Shown: positions 1 to 9,593 of the stretch, piece after piece | Layout: each line of letters begins with the position of its first letter | How positions within the stretch are numbered: the stretch's first letter is position 1 | Origin: Flavobacteriaceae bacterium | Lineage (GTDB): Bacteria > Bacteroidota > Bacteroidia > Flavobacteriales > Flavobacteriaceae | Length of the DNA: 64,000 bases | NCBI GenBank assembly: GCA_003443635.1 | Contig: CP031964.1 | Location: forward strand, 1,148,321 to 1,212,320 | Direction of reading: 5' to 3' | Notes under the pieces: generated by a model | What the model was told of the DNA's origin: nothing | What the model saw: only the letters and a program-made list of their open reading frames with translations | Databases searched by the model: none | Translations under genes and position numbers: made by a program

Positions 1-1937
1 AACGTGACGTTAAATTTTTATGGGGACTTCCAGAAATAGATCCTGCATTGATTGGATCTGATTTGGAAAATGTTGAACTAGTTGAGCTTTTTGCTATTAA
101 AGGGAATAGAGAAAATGAACCAGAATTAAATGGAGCTGTAGTAGTAGATGCAGGGCAATCGTTTGACCTTAGAAATCAACCAGTAGTGACTATGCAAATG
201 AACGCAAAAGGAGCTAAAGGTTGGGAGGAAATGACAGGGAGAGCTTTTAATCAAGGGACTAATATTGCTGTGGTTTTAGATGATGTTGTATACTCTGCAC
301 CAGGTGTAACTACAGGACCAATTTCTGGAGGGAATACTGAAATTTCAGGATCGTTTACTTTAAACGAAGCAGTAGATTTAGCAAATGTACTTAGAGCAGG
401 TAAATTATCTGCTAGAGCAGATGTTATTAGAGCTTCTGAAGTTGGACCATCTCTTGGAGCTGAGGCTATTAGTACAGGAACAAAGTCATTTATCATAGCA
501 TTAGTATTAGTGCTTATCTGGATGATGTTCTATTATGGTAAAGCTGGTATCTTTTCAAATATCGCTTTATTATTAAATATCTTATTAGTTTTTGGAATCT
601 TGTCTGGATTAGGAGCAGTGCTAACTCTGCCTGGTATTGCAGGTATCGTGTTAACTATAGGTATAGCAGTAGATGCAAATGTACTTATTTATGAGCGTGT
701 TCGTGAAGAGCTTACTAAAGGAAAAGGGCAAAAAGAAGCTATTAAAGATGGATTTAGTAATGCATTGTCTTCTATTTTAGATGCGAATATTACTACTGGT
801 CTAACCGCTTTAATTTTATTTGTATTTGGTACAGGACCAATTAAAGGGTTTGCAACAACATTATTAATAGGTATTATTACGTCATTGTTTACAGCAATAT
901 TTATTACACGTTTATTAATTGATTGGAATACAAATAGAAAAGGTAAATTAACGTTCTCTACGCCAATTACTAAAGGTTTATTTAGAAATATAAATATTGA
1001 GTTTTTAAAGCGTCGTAAAATAGCATACGTTGTTTCTGGTATAGTTATCGTAGCTGGTTTAGGATCATTATTTACTACAGGATTGGATCAGGGTATTGAT
1101 TTTGTTGGGGGAAGAACATATCAAGTTCGTTTTGCTCAAGATACAGATATAGAGAATGTGAAAACAGCTGTAATTGCCGAATTAGGTAGTGCAGAAGTAA
1201 AAACAATTGGAGGCGCAAATCAATTTAAAATTTCTACTAAATATAAAGTGGATGAAAATACAGCTGAAGTTGATGAAGAAGTACAACGTAAATTGTATGA
1301 GTCTATAAAATCATTTTTACCAAATAACTTCAGTTATGAGAAATTTAATGAAGGGGAAAATAATTTAGGTAAAATGAGTTCTAGTAAAGTGAGTCCAACA
1401 ATTGCAGATGATATTAAAAAATCTTCGATTTGGGCAATTTTAGGATCATTAATTGTAGTTTTCTTATATATATTATTGAGATTTAAAAAATGGCAATTCT
1501 CATTAGGAGCTGTTGCAGCGGTATTCCATGATGTATTAATTGTATTAGGTATTTTCTCAATTACCTGGAAGTTCATGCCATTTAGTATGGAAATAGATCA
1601 AGCGTTTATTGCAGCGATATTAACAGTAATTGGATACTCGCTTAATGATACGGTAGTTGTGTTTGATAGAATTAGAGAGTTCCTTAATGAACATACTTCT
1701 TGGGATTTTAGTAGAGTAGTAGATTCTGCATTAAGCAGTACATTAAGTAGAACATTAAATACATCGTTAACTACTTTAGTGGTGTTATTAGCAATGTTCA
1801 TTTTTGGAGCAGATTCACTTAGAGGATTATTATTCGCTTTAATGGTAGGTGTTATTGTAGGAACATATTCATCAGTATTTATTGCAACACCAGTAATGAA
1901 TGATACAATTAAAAGAATAGAGAAAAAGAAGAAATAA
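1..1937 (+). CDS. secDF: Protein translocase SecDF (fused SecD-SecF), 5' end outside window
   Basis: C-terminal 644 residues of a fused SecD-SecF, the membrane component that uses proton-motive force to help Sec-dependent proteins leave the translocon on the periplasmic side. The reading frame is open from base 3, so the true start lies upstream. Visible order: end of the periplasmic P1 domain, SecD transmembrane block with the motif DANVLIYERVREEL, then from about residue 320 the SecF half, with GIDFVGG, a second periplasmic domain, and a transmembrane block holding SLNDTVVVFDRIREFL. These two Asp/Arg motifs are the conserved signatures of SecD and SecF. The single-chain fusion is the normal form in Bacteroidota. 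It ends at a strong terminator shared with the convergent lgt operon. Confidence 0.97.
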   Translation, partial: RDVKFLWGLPEIDPALIGSDLENVELVELFAIKGNRENEPELNGAVVVDAGQSFDLRNQPVVTMQMNAKGAKGWEEMTGRAFNQGTNIAVVLDDVVYSAPGVTTGPISGGNTEISGSFTLNEAVDLANVLRAGKLSARADVIRASEVGPSLGAEAISTGTKSFIIALVLVLIWMMFYYGKAGIFSNIALLLNILLVFGILSGLGAVLTLPGIAGIVLTIGIAVDANVLIYERVREELTKGKGQKEAIKDGFSNALSSILDANITTGLTALILFVFGTGPIKGFATTLLIGIITSLFTAIFITRLLIDWNTNRKGKLTFSTPITKGLFRNINIEFLKRRKIAYVVSGIVIVAGLGSLFTTGLDQGIDFVGGRTYQVRFAQDTDIENVKTAVIAELGSAEVKTIGGANQFKISTKYKVDENTAEVDEEVQRKLYESIKSFLPNNFSYEKFNEGENNLGKMSSSKVSPTIADDIKKSSIWAILGSLIVVFLYILLRFKKWQFSLGAVAAVFHDVLIVLGIFSITWKFMPFSMEIDQAFIAAILTVIGYSLNDTVVVFDRIREFLNEHTSWDFSRVVDSALSSTLSRTLNTSLTTLVVLLAMFIFGADSLRGLLFALMVGVIVGTYSSVFIATPVMNDTIKRIEKKKK

Positions 1938-1960
1938 GAACAGAAATTATTTTATAATAA

Positions 1961-1990
1961 AAAACCCTTTCTATAATTAGAAAGGGTTTT
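1961..1990. terminator. Bidirectional rho-independent terminator between secDF and lgt
   Basis: A 12-bp perfect stem (AAAACCCTTTCT with AGAAAGGGTTTT) and a 6-nt loop, with an A tract on the left and a T tract on the right. It therefore works as an intrinsic terminator in both directions and sits between the convergent secDF and lgt genes. Confidence 0.9.
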
Positions 1991-2075
1991 TTATTATATA
2001 GTCAAAACTATATTGTTAAAGTATTTTAAAAGTAAAAACTTCTATTTTCAATCTTTTTTGAGGCTGTATTAATAT

Positions 2076-2915
2076 TTAAGAAACTTGCTTAGGTTTATAA
2101 ACAAACATAAAATATAAACCTAAGAGTATAAACGGAATACTTAATGCTTGACCAGTATTTAAACTAAAAATCCAATCTTCTCTACCATCTACTTGTTCAA
2201 CTTTAAATTGTTCAACAAATAAGCGGACAGACCATAGCAAGACTAAAAACAATCCAAATAAAAACCCGGTTTGTTTACGCTTATTAGTTTTCCAATAGGT
2301 GAAAAAGATAATTAAGAACACAAAGATATATCCAAAGGCTTCATACAATTGACCAGGGTGTCTTGGAATAGTATCATGTTTTGCGAAAATAATAGCCCAT
2401 GGTAAAGATGCTTCTGCTGGTTTTCCTATCATCTCAGAATTGAAAAAATTTCCAATCCTAACAAAAATAGCACCCAAAGCTACTGCTGGTACTACACGAT
2501 CTAGAATCCAAAGGATAGATTTTTTTAATACTTTTTTATTATAGAGATACATTGAGATAATCATACCAATTGCTGCTCCATGACTTGCTAAACCTTGAAA
2601 ACCTGTAAACTCAAAACCTCCTTTGAATTTAAAAGGAAGAAATATGCTGAAGAAATCTTCTCGAATTAGTTCTGGTTGATAAAAAAACACATGACCTAAA
2701 CGAGCTCCAATCATTATTCCTAAAACAGCATAAATAAATAAAGAATCTAGTTTCTCATCTGGTTGTTCTTCTCTCCTGTAGATTTTTTTAGTAATAAACC
2801 AGCCTAAAATAAAAGCTACCATCCACATTAAACTGTAGTAATGGATTTTAAAATTTCCAATAATTTTTATCCCTTCTGAAGCAGGATCCCAAACAGTTTG
2901 TAAAGCAAGAAACAT
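2076..2915 (-). CDS. lgt: Prolipoprotein diacylglyceryl transferase
   Basis: Inner-membrane enzyme that moves diacylglycerol from phosphatidylglycerol onto the lipobox cysteine of prelipoproteins, the first step of lipoprotein maturation. The 279 residues contain about seven hydrophobic segments, the essential HGA motif (SHGAAIGM) and the Lgt signature RIGNFFNSEMIG, in which Arg, Asn and Glu are the conserved residues. The length is normal. It is the last gene of a minus-strand run folE-cysS-yidD-lgt (71 bp after yidD). Several lipoproteins in the window (CsgG, the FG/SR-rich protein, the DUF4197 protein, the PqqB-like protein) would be substrates. Confidence 0.96.
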   Translation of the reverse strand: MFLALQTVWDPASEGIKIIGNFKIHYYSLMWMVAFILGWFITKKIYRREEQPDEKLDSLFIYAVLGIMIGARLGHVFFYQPELIREDFFSIFLPFKFKGGFEFTGFQGLASHGAAIGMIISMYLYNKKVLKKSILWILDRVVPAVALGAIFVRIGNFFNSEMIGKPAEASLPWAIIFAKHDTIPRHPGQLYEAFGYIFVFLIIFFTYWKTNKRKQTGFLFGLFLVLLWSVRLFVEQFKVEQVDGREDWIFSLNTGQALSIPFILLGLYFMFVYKPKQVS

Positions 2916-2986
2916 AAATTTTTATTTTTTATAATGTAAATATATAGAATTGAAACGGATTAATTAAAGCTAGAATTATTGAAGCT

Positions 2987-3226
2987 TTATTTTTTCGATT
3001 CTTTTTTTGGTACAGGGTCATAACCAGATTTACCCCACGGATGACAACTAAATATTCTTTTTATAGCTAATCGACCTCCATAAAATAGACCATGCCTTTT
3101 TAAAGCCTCAATAGTATAATGAGAACATGTTGGTTGAAACCTACATGTCGCAGGCGTTAAAGGAGAAATTAATGTCTGATATATTCTTACTAGAAAGATA
3201 AAAGGTGCTACTAGTAATTTTTTCAT
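2987..3226 (-). CDS. yidD: Membrane protein insertion efficiency factor YidD
   Basis: A 79-residue protein of the YidD family, which supports YidC-dependent insertion of inner-membrane proteins. It shows an N-terminal amphipathic/hydrophobic segment and the family core [19 protein letters not shown] followed by [13 protein letters not shown], with the conserved cysteines and the C-terminal HPW...G.DPVP block. The length is typical (70-90 residues). It lies 25 bp after cysS and before lgt, so it is probably cotranscribed with both; the association with membrane biogenesis genes fits. Confidence 0.95.
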   Translation of the reverse strand: MKKLLVAPFIFLVRIYQTLISPLTPATCRFQPTCSHYTIEALKRHGLFYGGRLAIKRIFSCHPWGKSGYDPVPKKESKK

Positions 3227-3251
3227 ATTTTTTCTCTTCTAAGCAGAGTAG

Positions 3252-4733
3252 TTAATTTGTTGAAAAAGATGTACCATCTTTTCCGTCTTTTAATTGTATG
3301 CCTACAGCAAGAAGCTCATCTCTAATTTTATCTGATAATGCAAAATCTTTATTTGCCCTAGCTTCAGCACGAAGCTTTATAAGTACTTTAACTGTATCGG
3401 ATAGCTTTTCAGAATTGTTATCCTCGTTAGTGGCATTTATCAAGCCTAAGATATCGAAAACAAATGCATTAAGCGTTTTTGTTAATAAATCTAAATCACT
3501 TTTAGTGATGTTAGCTTTTCCGTCTTTAACTTGGTTGATGAATTTTACAGCACTAAATAATTCGGCAATTAAAATAGGAGTATTAAAATCATCGTTCATT
3601 GCATTATAGCAATTGGTAATCCAGTCTTGTATATCAAAACTCGTGTTATCAGAAATTGATAGTTTATCTAAAAGATTAATAGCTTCCATAAGCTTGTTAA
3701 ATCCTTTTTCTGACGCTTCTAAAGCATTACTACTAAAATCTAAAATACTTCTGTAATGTGCTTGCATCATAAAAAAACGAGCAACACTAGGCGAAAATGC
3801 TTTACTTAACTTATCGTTTTCTCCTGTGAAAATCTCGTTAGGTAAAATATTATTACCTGTAGATTTTGCCATTTTCTGACCATTAAGAGTTAACATGTTA
3901 GCATGCATCCAGAAATTCACAGGATTTTTACCATTACAAGCTTCGGCTTGAGCAATTTCGCATTCATGATGCGGAAATTTTAAATCCATTCCACCACCAT
4001 GAATATCAAATTGTTCTCCAAGGTATTTTGTGCTCATTGCAGTACATTCGAGATGCCACCCTGGAAACCCATCACTCCATGGTGAAGGCCAACGCATAAT
4101 ATGCTGTGGTTCGGCTTTTTTCCAAAGCGCAAAATCTTGAGGGTTCTTTTTATCACTTTGCCCATCAAGGGCTCTTGTATTATGTATTAAATCTTCAACA
4201 TTACGACCACTTAATTTACCGTAATTATTGGTTTCGTTAAATTTTAATACATCAAAATATACTGAACCATTAATTTCGTACGCTAAACCCTTATCTAAAA
4301 TATCTTTAATGATTTCTATTTGCTCTATAATATGTCCAGTTGCAGTAGGCTCAATACTTGGAGGTAAAAAATTGAACTTATTTAAAGTATTATGAAAATC
4401 TACAGTATACATCTGTACAACTTCCATTGGTTCTATTTGTTCTAAACGTGCTTTTTTAGAAATTCTATCTTCACCTTCATCTGCATCATTCTCTAAATGT
4501 CCAGCATCAGTTATATTTCTTACATAACGTACTTTATATTCAAGATGCTTAAAATACCTAAAGATCATATCAAAAGACATAAATGTCCTTACATTCCCTA
4601 AGTGTACATTACTGTAAACCGTAGGTCCACAAACATACATTCCAATACTTCCTTCATTTATGGGGTTGAAAATTTCTTTTTTTCCAGATAGAGAATTATA
4701 TATTTTTAGTTCTTGATCTTTATATATTGGCAT
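3252..4733 (-). CDS. cysS: Cysteinyl-tRNA synthetase
   Basis: Class Ia aminoacyl-tRNA synthetase that charges tRNA-Cys in the cytoplasm. The 493 residues show the zinc/ATP site [15 protein letters not shown] (HIGH-type motif HLGN), the zinc-binding region with WHLECTAMS and HHECEIAQ, and the KMSKS-type loop KMAKST. The C-terminal anticodon-binding helices end in a [24 protein letters not shown] segment common to bacterial CysS. It follows folE by 35 bp and precedes yidD, suggesting one transcript. Confidence 0.97.
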   Translation of the reverse strand: MPIYKDQELKIYNSLSGKKEIFNPINEGSIGMYVCGPTVYSNVHLGNVRTFMSFDMIFRYFKHLEYKVRYVRNITDAGHLENDADEGEDRISKKARLEQIEPMEVVQMYTVDFHNTLNKFNFLPPSIEPTATGHIIEQIEIIKDILDKGLAYEINGSVYFDVLKFNETNNYGKLSGRNVEDLIHNTRALDGQSDKKNPQDFALWKKAEPQHIMRWPSPWSDGFPGWHLECTAMSTKYLGEQFDIHGGGMDLKFPHHECEIAQAEACNGKNPVNFWMHANMLTLNGQKMAKSTGNNILPNEIFTGENDKLSKAFSPSVARFFMMQAHYRSILDFSSNALEASEKGFNKLMEAINLLDKLSISDNTSFDIQDWITNCYNAMNDDFNTPILIAELFSAVKFINQVKDGKANITKSDLDLLTKTLNAFVFDILGLINATNEDNNSEKLSDTVKVLIKLRAEARANKDFALSDKIRDELLAVGIQLKDGKDGTSFSTN

Positions 4734-4768
4734 TTTATTGTATTGGTTATGATTGATGAAATGAGGTG

Positions 4769-5446
4769 TTAAAATTTAGTTTCTAGTTTAATATAATCTA
4801 ATAACTCTTTACGAACATTTGGATCTTTAAACTTACCTCCAAATTCACTAGTTACCGTACTGCTTTCTATATCTCTAATTCCTCGTGAATTGACACATAA
4901 ATGTTTGGCATCTATAATACAAGCAACATCATCTGTATTTAAAACTTTTTGAAGCTCTTTTACTACCTGAATGGTTAAACGCTCTTGCACTTGTGGACGT
5001 TTGGCAAAATGATCTACAATACGATTCATTTTAGAAAGCCCTACTACTGTTCCGTTAGATATGTATGCAACGTGAGCTTTACCTACGATAGGTAATAGGT
5101 GATGTTCGCAAGTGGAATAAACGGTTATGTTTTTTTCTACAAGCATTTCACCATATTTATATTTATTATCAAAAGTAGATGCTTTAGGTTTTGTATCCGG
5201 ATCTAAGCCACCAAATATTTCATTTACAAACATTTTTGCTACACGTTTAGGTGTGCCTTTTAAGCTGTCATCAGTTAAATCAAGACCTAAAGTTTCCAAA
5301 ATATGTCTAACATCATCCTTTATAATATCTATTTTTTCCTCTTTAGATAATCTAAAAGCGTCTGCTCGCATAGGAGTATTTGATGAGGTACCAATATGAT
5401 TATCTCCTATAGTATCAAAATTTTCAATGTTGTTTTCTATTTTCAT
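4769..5446 (-). CDS. folE: GTP cyclohydrolase I
   Basis: Converts GTP to 7,8-dihydroneopterin triphosphate, the first step of folate (and tetrahydrobiopterin) synthesis. Zinc ligands and active site are visible: [22 protein letters not shown], and the later CV-SRG segment ([11 protein letters not shown]). At 225 residues it has the normal length, with a variable N-terminal extension of about 40 residues. It is the promoter-proximal gene of the minus-strand run with cysS, yidD and lgt; folP, another folate gene, lies separately at 22.5 kb. Confidence 0.97.
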   Translation of the reverse strand: MKIENNIENFDTIGDNHIGTSSNTPMRADAFRLSKEEKIDIIKDDVRHILETLGLDLTDDSLKGTPKRVAKMFVNEIFGGLDPDTKPKASTFDNKYKYGEMLVEKNITVYSTCEHHLLPIVGKAHVAYISNGTVVGLSKMNRIVDHFAKRPQVQERLTIQVVKELQKVLNTDDVACIIDAKHLCVNSRGIRDIESSTVTSEFGGKFKDPNVRKELLDYIKLETKF

Positions 5447-5482
5447 TAGAGTTGCATGATTAATTTAAAATCAAACCAGCTA

Positions 5483-5490
5483 CAAAGATA
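5483..5490 (-). promoter_or_regulatory. -7 promoter element of the folE operon
   Basis: On the minus strand this reads TATCTTTG, a full match to the Bacteroidota -7 consensus TAnnTTTG, 37 bp before the folE start. No exact TTG was found at the expected -33 distance, so the upstream element is weak or different. Confidence 0.55.
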
Positions 5491-5621
5491 AGCATTTCAA
5501 ATATTTTGAATATTTAATTAACGAAGTATTAATAGCTAGATTAGCAATCACTTTGTCTGAAAAACAAGTGAAATATTACAATATTTTATATATTTATAGG
5601 ATTGTTAAAGAAAAGTGAAAA

Positions 5622-5936
5622 ATGAAAAATATATTTATTATAGTATTACTACTAGCTTCATTGATTTTATCTGCGCAAGAGCCTAAAACAGATAAAGAAA
5701 TTTATAAAGCGTATACCTCCGAATTAAATTTAGATACTAATCAATCTAAACAATTTATTAAGATTTTGAAGAAGTATAAAAATAAGCTTAGAAAAAACAA
5801 TATAGATAATAATACTTTTAATAAGCAAAATAAACTTAGAGACCTAGAAGTTTATGAGATGCTTAACAATGAGCAATTTGAAATATATAAAAAAATGAAA
5901 TTAAAGCTCGAACCTGCATATAAGTATCGATTTTAA
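5622..5936 (+). CDS. Small secreted protein of unknown function
   Basis: 104 residues with a clear signal peptide (about residues 1-18, cleavage near LSAQ) followed by a highly charged, Lys/Asn-rich helical stretch. I do not recognise a family; the pattern of a predicted helical secreted protein with LNLDTNQSKQF and MLNNEQFEIYKK resembles small periplasmic proteins with repeated 'LT.eQ' helices of Spy/CpxP type, but this is only a resemblance. It lies 24 bp before the large type IX secreted protein on the same strand and may be cotranscribed with it. Confidence 0.75.
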   Translation: MKNIFIIVLLLASLILSAQEPKTDKEIYKAYTSELNLDTNQSKQFIKILKKYKNKLRKNNIDNNTFNKQNKLRDLEVYEMLNNEQFEIYKKMKLKLEPAYKYRF

Positions 5937-5960
5937 AAACTCCTATCAAATCTATTCCAT

Positions 5961-8900
5961 ATGAAACTAAAATTATACTATTTTTTAGTACTAGTAACTT
6001 TTTTTATAACCAATATAAATGCTCAAAGTTCAACTTGTGCTACTATAGAACCGTTTTGTGCAGGAGATTCTACTTTAGTATTTCCTAATACTTCAAATGG
6101 TACAAGTGCAGAAGCAGGACCAAATTATGGATGCTTAGGAACTCAACCTAATCCAGCATGGTTTTTTCTTCAAATAGATCAAGCAGGGACTTTAAATTTT
6201 CAACTTGAACAAAATACAAATCAAGATTTTACAGGAGCAGGTTTAGATGTAGATTTTATCGCATATGGACCTTTTACAAATACTGATGTTTGTAATAATT
6301 TAACAGCAGCAAATACAGTCGCTTGTAGTTTTTCTGCAGCTGCAATTGAAAACTTCTCCATTAATAACGCTCAAGCTGGAGAAATATATATTGTTTTAAT
6401 TACAAATTTTAATGGATCACCAGGATTTATAAGACTCGGTCAAACAAATGCAAATCAAGCTGATGCAGGTGCTACAGATTGCTCTATTTTAAATGATGTT
6501 AATGCTTGTGAAGGTGATATTATTTCACTTGATGCTACTACTAATAATGCCGTTAGATATGAGTGGACTAGAGATGGTGTTATAATTGCAGAAACTGGAC
6601 CTATTTTAAATAATGTGACTGCTCCCAATGCATTATATGTATCAACTGCTTTTAATGCCATGGATGATATTATTTTAATGAATGAGTTTGATGTTATTTT
6701 TAGTGAAATCCCTATTGCAAATTCTGTAAATGATGTATTGGTTTGTGATGATAATAATGACGACTTTTCTTCTTTTGATTTAGAATCGTTTAATGCTCAA
6801 ATATTAGGAACTCAAGATTCAACATTATTTACTATAACGTACCATGTTTCAGATATAGATGCAAATATGGGTGATAATCCTATTAATTCACCTTTTATAA
6901 ATACTACGAATCCTCAAACTATTTATGTGAGAATTGAGAATAATGCAAATACAAACTGTTTTAGCATTACAAGTTTTGATATTATCATATTTGATTCTCC
7001 AACGGCTAATCAGCCAACACCTTTTGCATTATGTGATGATGATGACGATGGTGATGATACTAATGGAATAGGAGTAACTTTTGACTTAACTACAAAAACT
7101 AATGAGGTTTTAGGTGCTCAAGCTGCTATTGATTTTAATGTAACATATTATTTAACTCAAGCCGATGCGGATGCTGGGATTGTTGGAACAGAAATTACTA
7201 CACCTGTAGTAAATAATGTAAATCCGCAAACAATATATGTTAGAATTGAAAATGTTTTAAATACAACTTGCTTTGAAACAACAACTTTTGATTTGGAAGT
7301 AAATCCTTTGCCAACAGTAGTTCCTATAGTGGATTTAAGGCAATGTGATGATGATACAGATGGTATTTCATTATTTAATTTAACTGAAGCAAATAGTTTG
7401 ATTTCTACTAACGCAAATAATGAAAATTTTACTTACTATTTAACTCTGGCAGATGCAGAAGGAGGTTTGGCTGTAGATCAAATTAATAATTTTATAAATT
7501 ACCCAAACCCAACTCCATTAAATAGCAGTGTATTTGTTAGAATTGAAACTTTAGAAGGTTGTTTTAGAACATCTCAAATTAATTTGATAGTAGGAGCTAC
7601 TCAAATACCAACAGCTTTTAATTTAAATTTTGAAGAATGTGATAATGCATTAATAGATGGCGATAATACAAATGGAGTTGCCGCATTTGATTTTAGTAAT
7701 GCAACAACTCAAATTTTAAATTTATTTCCAGTAGGTCAAAATTTAACAGTAACATATTATGAAAATCAAGCAGATGCTTTGGCTGAAATTAATGCTATTC
7801 CAGATATAAGTAATCATAGAAATGATGCATCTCCATTTATTCAAAATATTTATGTTAGAGTAGATAGTGATGATATCAACGCGTGTTTAGGTTTAGGGCA
7901 GCATATTACTTTAACGGTAAACCCATTACCATTGGCGAATCCTTTAACAGACTTTGTACTATGTAGTGATGATGGAATTAATGCTACTTTTGATTTAACT
8001 ACTAAAGATATTGAAGTTATAGGGACACAAACAGAAGCGTTACTAATTTCATATCATACAAGTTTAGATGATGCTATAAATAATAATGCTCCAATAATAG
8101 GGCAGTATATAAATACCTCTAACCCGCAAACTATTTTTGTGAGATCTCAATTTGATAATAACGGAAATGGTATAAGTGATCCAGACGAATGCTTTAATAC
8201 AGATATTAATTTTCAACTTATTGTTAACCAAAACCCAATACTCTTTGCACCAGACCCAATAGTCATCTGTAGCGATCAAACAGAAACAACTTATGATTTA
8301 ACAATACGGGCAGATCAAATAATAGGAGGAGATACTTCTATTGGATTAGCTTATTTTGAATCACAACAAGATTTAGATAATAATAATTTTATAGCGACTC
8401 CTACAACATATTTAAATACAATGTTAACAAGAGATGTTTTAGTTTTGGCTACTGGAACTAATGGATGTTTTTCTACGACAACATTATCTTTAGAAACAAT
8501 TTTATTTCCCGATTTAAATTTAACTCCAGATGTTATTGAAGAGTGTGAAGTAGATAATAATGGCTTTGATGAATTTGATATTACAAGAAGAGAAAACGAA
8601 ATATTAAATGGATTAGATAGAACAGATTTTATAATTACTTATTATGAAAGTGAAGCAGATGCTATTGAAGGAAATTCAAATAATATTCAAAATATTACCA
8701 ATTTCGAAAACACTCAAGCCGTAACACAAACGATTTATGTTAGAGTAATACCTGTAAACACGCCTTGTTTTAGGGTAATTCCATTAACATTAATTGTTAA
8801 TCCAGTGCCGGAAATAGCTATAGAAGATGAGTATGTGTTATGCCTGTCTCCAAATAATACTTCAATACCACCAGTGCTTACTACATTTTTACCTAACCCT

Positions 8901-9590
8901 CCAATTGATACACAACTTAATAGTGCAGAATACACTTTTGAATGGTTTAGAGGTGCAGTCGCAGATCCGCTTAACATAATCACAGGGGAAATAGGGCCTA
9001 CGTTTACTCCAGATGCTATAGGACAATATACAGTTGTTGCAACAGATATAGTTTCTGGATGTACCATACCTGCAACAACAAATGTTATAGGGTCATTTCC
9101 TCCAGAAAGTATTACTGCAGAAGTAATAACAGATGCGTTTTCAGATAATGATATTATAGAAGTAACAGTAATAGGTAATGGAGAGTATGAATTTAGCTTA
9201 GATGGAATTACATGGCAATCGTCTCCAAGATTTGAAAATTTAGAATTTGGAGAGTATATGGTTTTTGTTAGAGACCTTTTAAATTGTAATAGTTTAGTGT
9301 CTAATACAGTTATAATAGTTGATTTTCCTAGATTTTTCACACCAAATGGGGACGGGACTAATGATACTTGGAATATAAGAGGAATATCAGAAATACCTAA
9401 TTCTGATATATTTATCTATGACAGATATGGTAAGCTCTTAAAGCAAATTAATCCAAATGGTCTTGGGTGGGATGGCACTTTTAATGGGGAAGAACTTCCT
9501 ACAAATGATTACTGGTTTACTATAGATTTTAACGAACCATCAGATGGAGTTCGTAAACAATTTAAAGCACACTTTACATTAAAACGCTAA
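5961..9590 (+). CDS. Type IX secreted repeat protein with CHU_C (gliding-type) C-terminal sorting domain
   Basis: 1209 residues. Order: signal peptide (1-21), an N-terminal Cys-containing domain (about 25-175), an Ig-like segment, then seven related repeats of roughly 100 residues (about 230-970). Each repeat begins with an acidic Cys-Asp cluster (CDDNNDD, CDDDDDGDD, CDDDTDG, CEVDNNG) and most end in a strand such as TNPQTIYVRIEN. Two further Ig-like domains follow, then the C-terminal sorting domain with FTPNGDGTNDTWNI, IYDRYGKLL and GWDGTFNGEELPTNDYWF. That last domain is the type-B/CHU_C signal for export by the type IX system of gliding Bacteroidota. The Asp/Asn clusters look like calcium sites. 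Likely a cell-surface adhesin or structural protein; the ligand is unknown. Confidence 0.93.
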   Translation: MKLKLYYFLVLVTFFITNINAQSSTCATIEPFCAGDSTLVFPNTSNGTSAEAGPNYGCLGTQPNPAWFFLQIDQAGTLNFQLEQNTNQDFTGAGLDVDFIAYGPFTNTDVCNNLTAANTVACSFSAAAIENFSINNAQAGEIYIVLITNFNGSPGFIRLGQTNANQADAGATDCSILNDVNACEGDIISLDATTNNAVRYEWTRDGVIIAETGPILNNVTAPNALYVSTAFNAMDDIILMNEFDVIFSEIPIANSVNDVLVCDDNNDDFSSFDLESFNAQILGTQDSTLFTITYHVSDIDANMGDNPINSPFINTTNPQTIYVRIENNANTNCFSITSFDIIIFDSPTANQPTPFALCDDDDDGDDTNGIGVTFDLTTKTNEVLGAQAAIDFNVTYYLTQADADAGIVGTEITTPVVNNVNPQTIYVRIENVLNTTCFETTTFDLEVNPLPTVVPIVDLRQCDDDTDGISLFNLTEANSLISTNANNENFTYYLTLADAEGGLAVDQINNFINYPNPTPLNSSVFVRIETLEGCFRTSQINLIVGATQIPTAFNLNFEECDNALIDGDNTNGVAAFDFSNATTQILNLFPVGQNLTVTYYENQADALAEINAIPDISNHRNDASPFIQNIYVRVDSDDINACLGLGQHITLTVNPLPLANPLTDFVLCSDDGINATFDLTTKDIEVIGTQTEALLISYHTSLDDAINNNAPIIGQYINTSNPQTIFVRSQFDNNGNGISDPDECFNTDINFQLIVNQNPILFAPDPIVICSDQTETTYDLTIRADQIIGGDTSIGLAYFESQQDLDNNNFIATPTTYLNTMLTRDVLVLATGTNGCFSTTTLSLETILFPDLNLTPDVIEECEVDNNGFDEFDITRRENEILNGLDRTDFIITYYESEADAIEGNSNNIQNITNFENTQAVTQTIYVRVIPVNTPCFRVIPLTLIVNPVPEIAIEDEYVLCLSPNNTSIPPVLTTFLPNPPIDTQLNSAEYTFEWFRGAVADPLNIITGEIGPTFTPDAIGQYTVVATDIVSGCTIPATTNVIGSFPPESITAEVITDAFSDNDIIEVTVIGNGEYEFSLDGITWQSSPRFENLEFGEYMVFVRDLLNCNSLVSNTVIIVDFPRFFTPNGDGTNDTWNIRGISEIPNSDIFIYDRYGKLLKQINPNGLGWDGTFNGEELPTNDYWFTIDFNEPSDGVRKQFKAHFTLKR

Positions 9591-9593
9591 TAA

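Noticed and set aside
8735..9340. 201-codon open frame antisense to the secreted repeat gene
   Set aside because: It lies wholly inside a well-supported gene on the other strand, and its composition follows the shadow of that gene.
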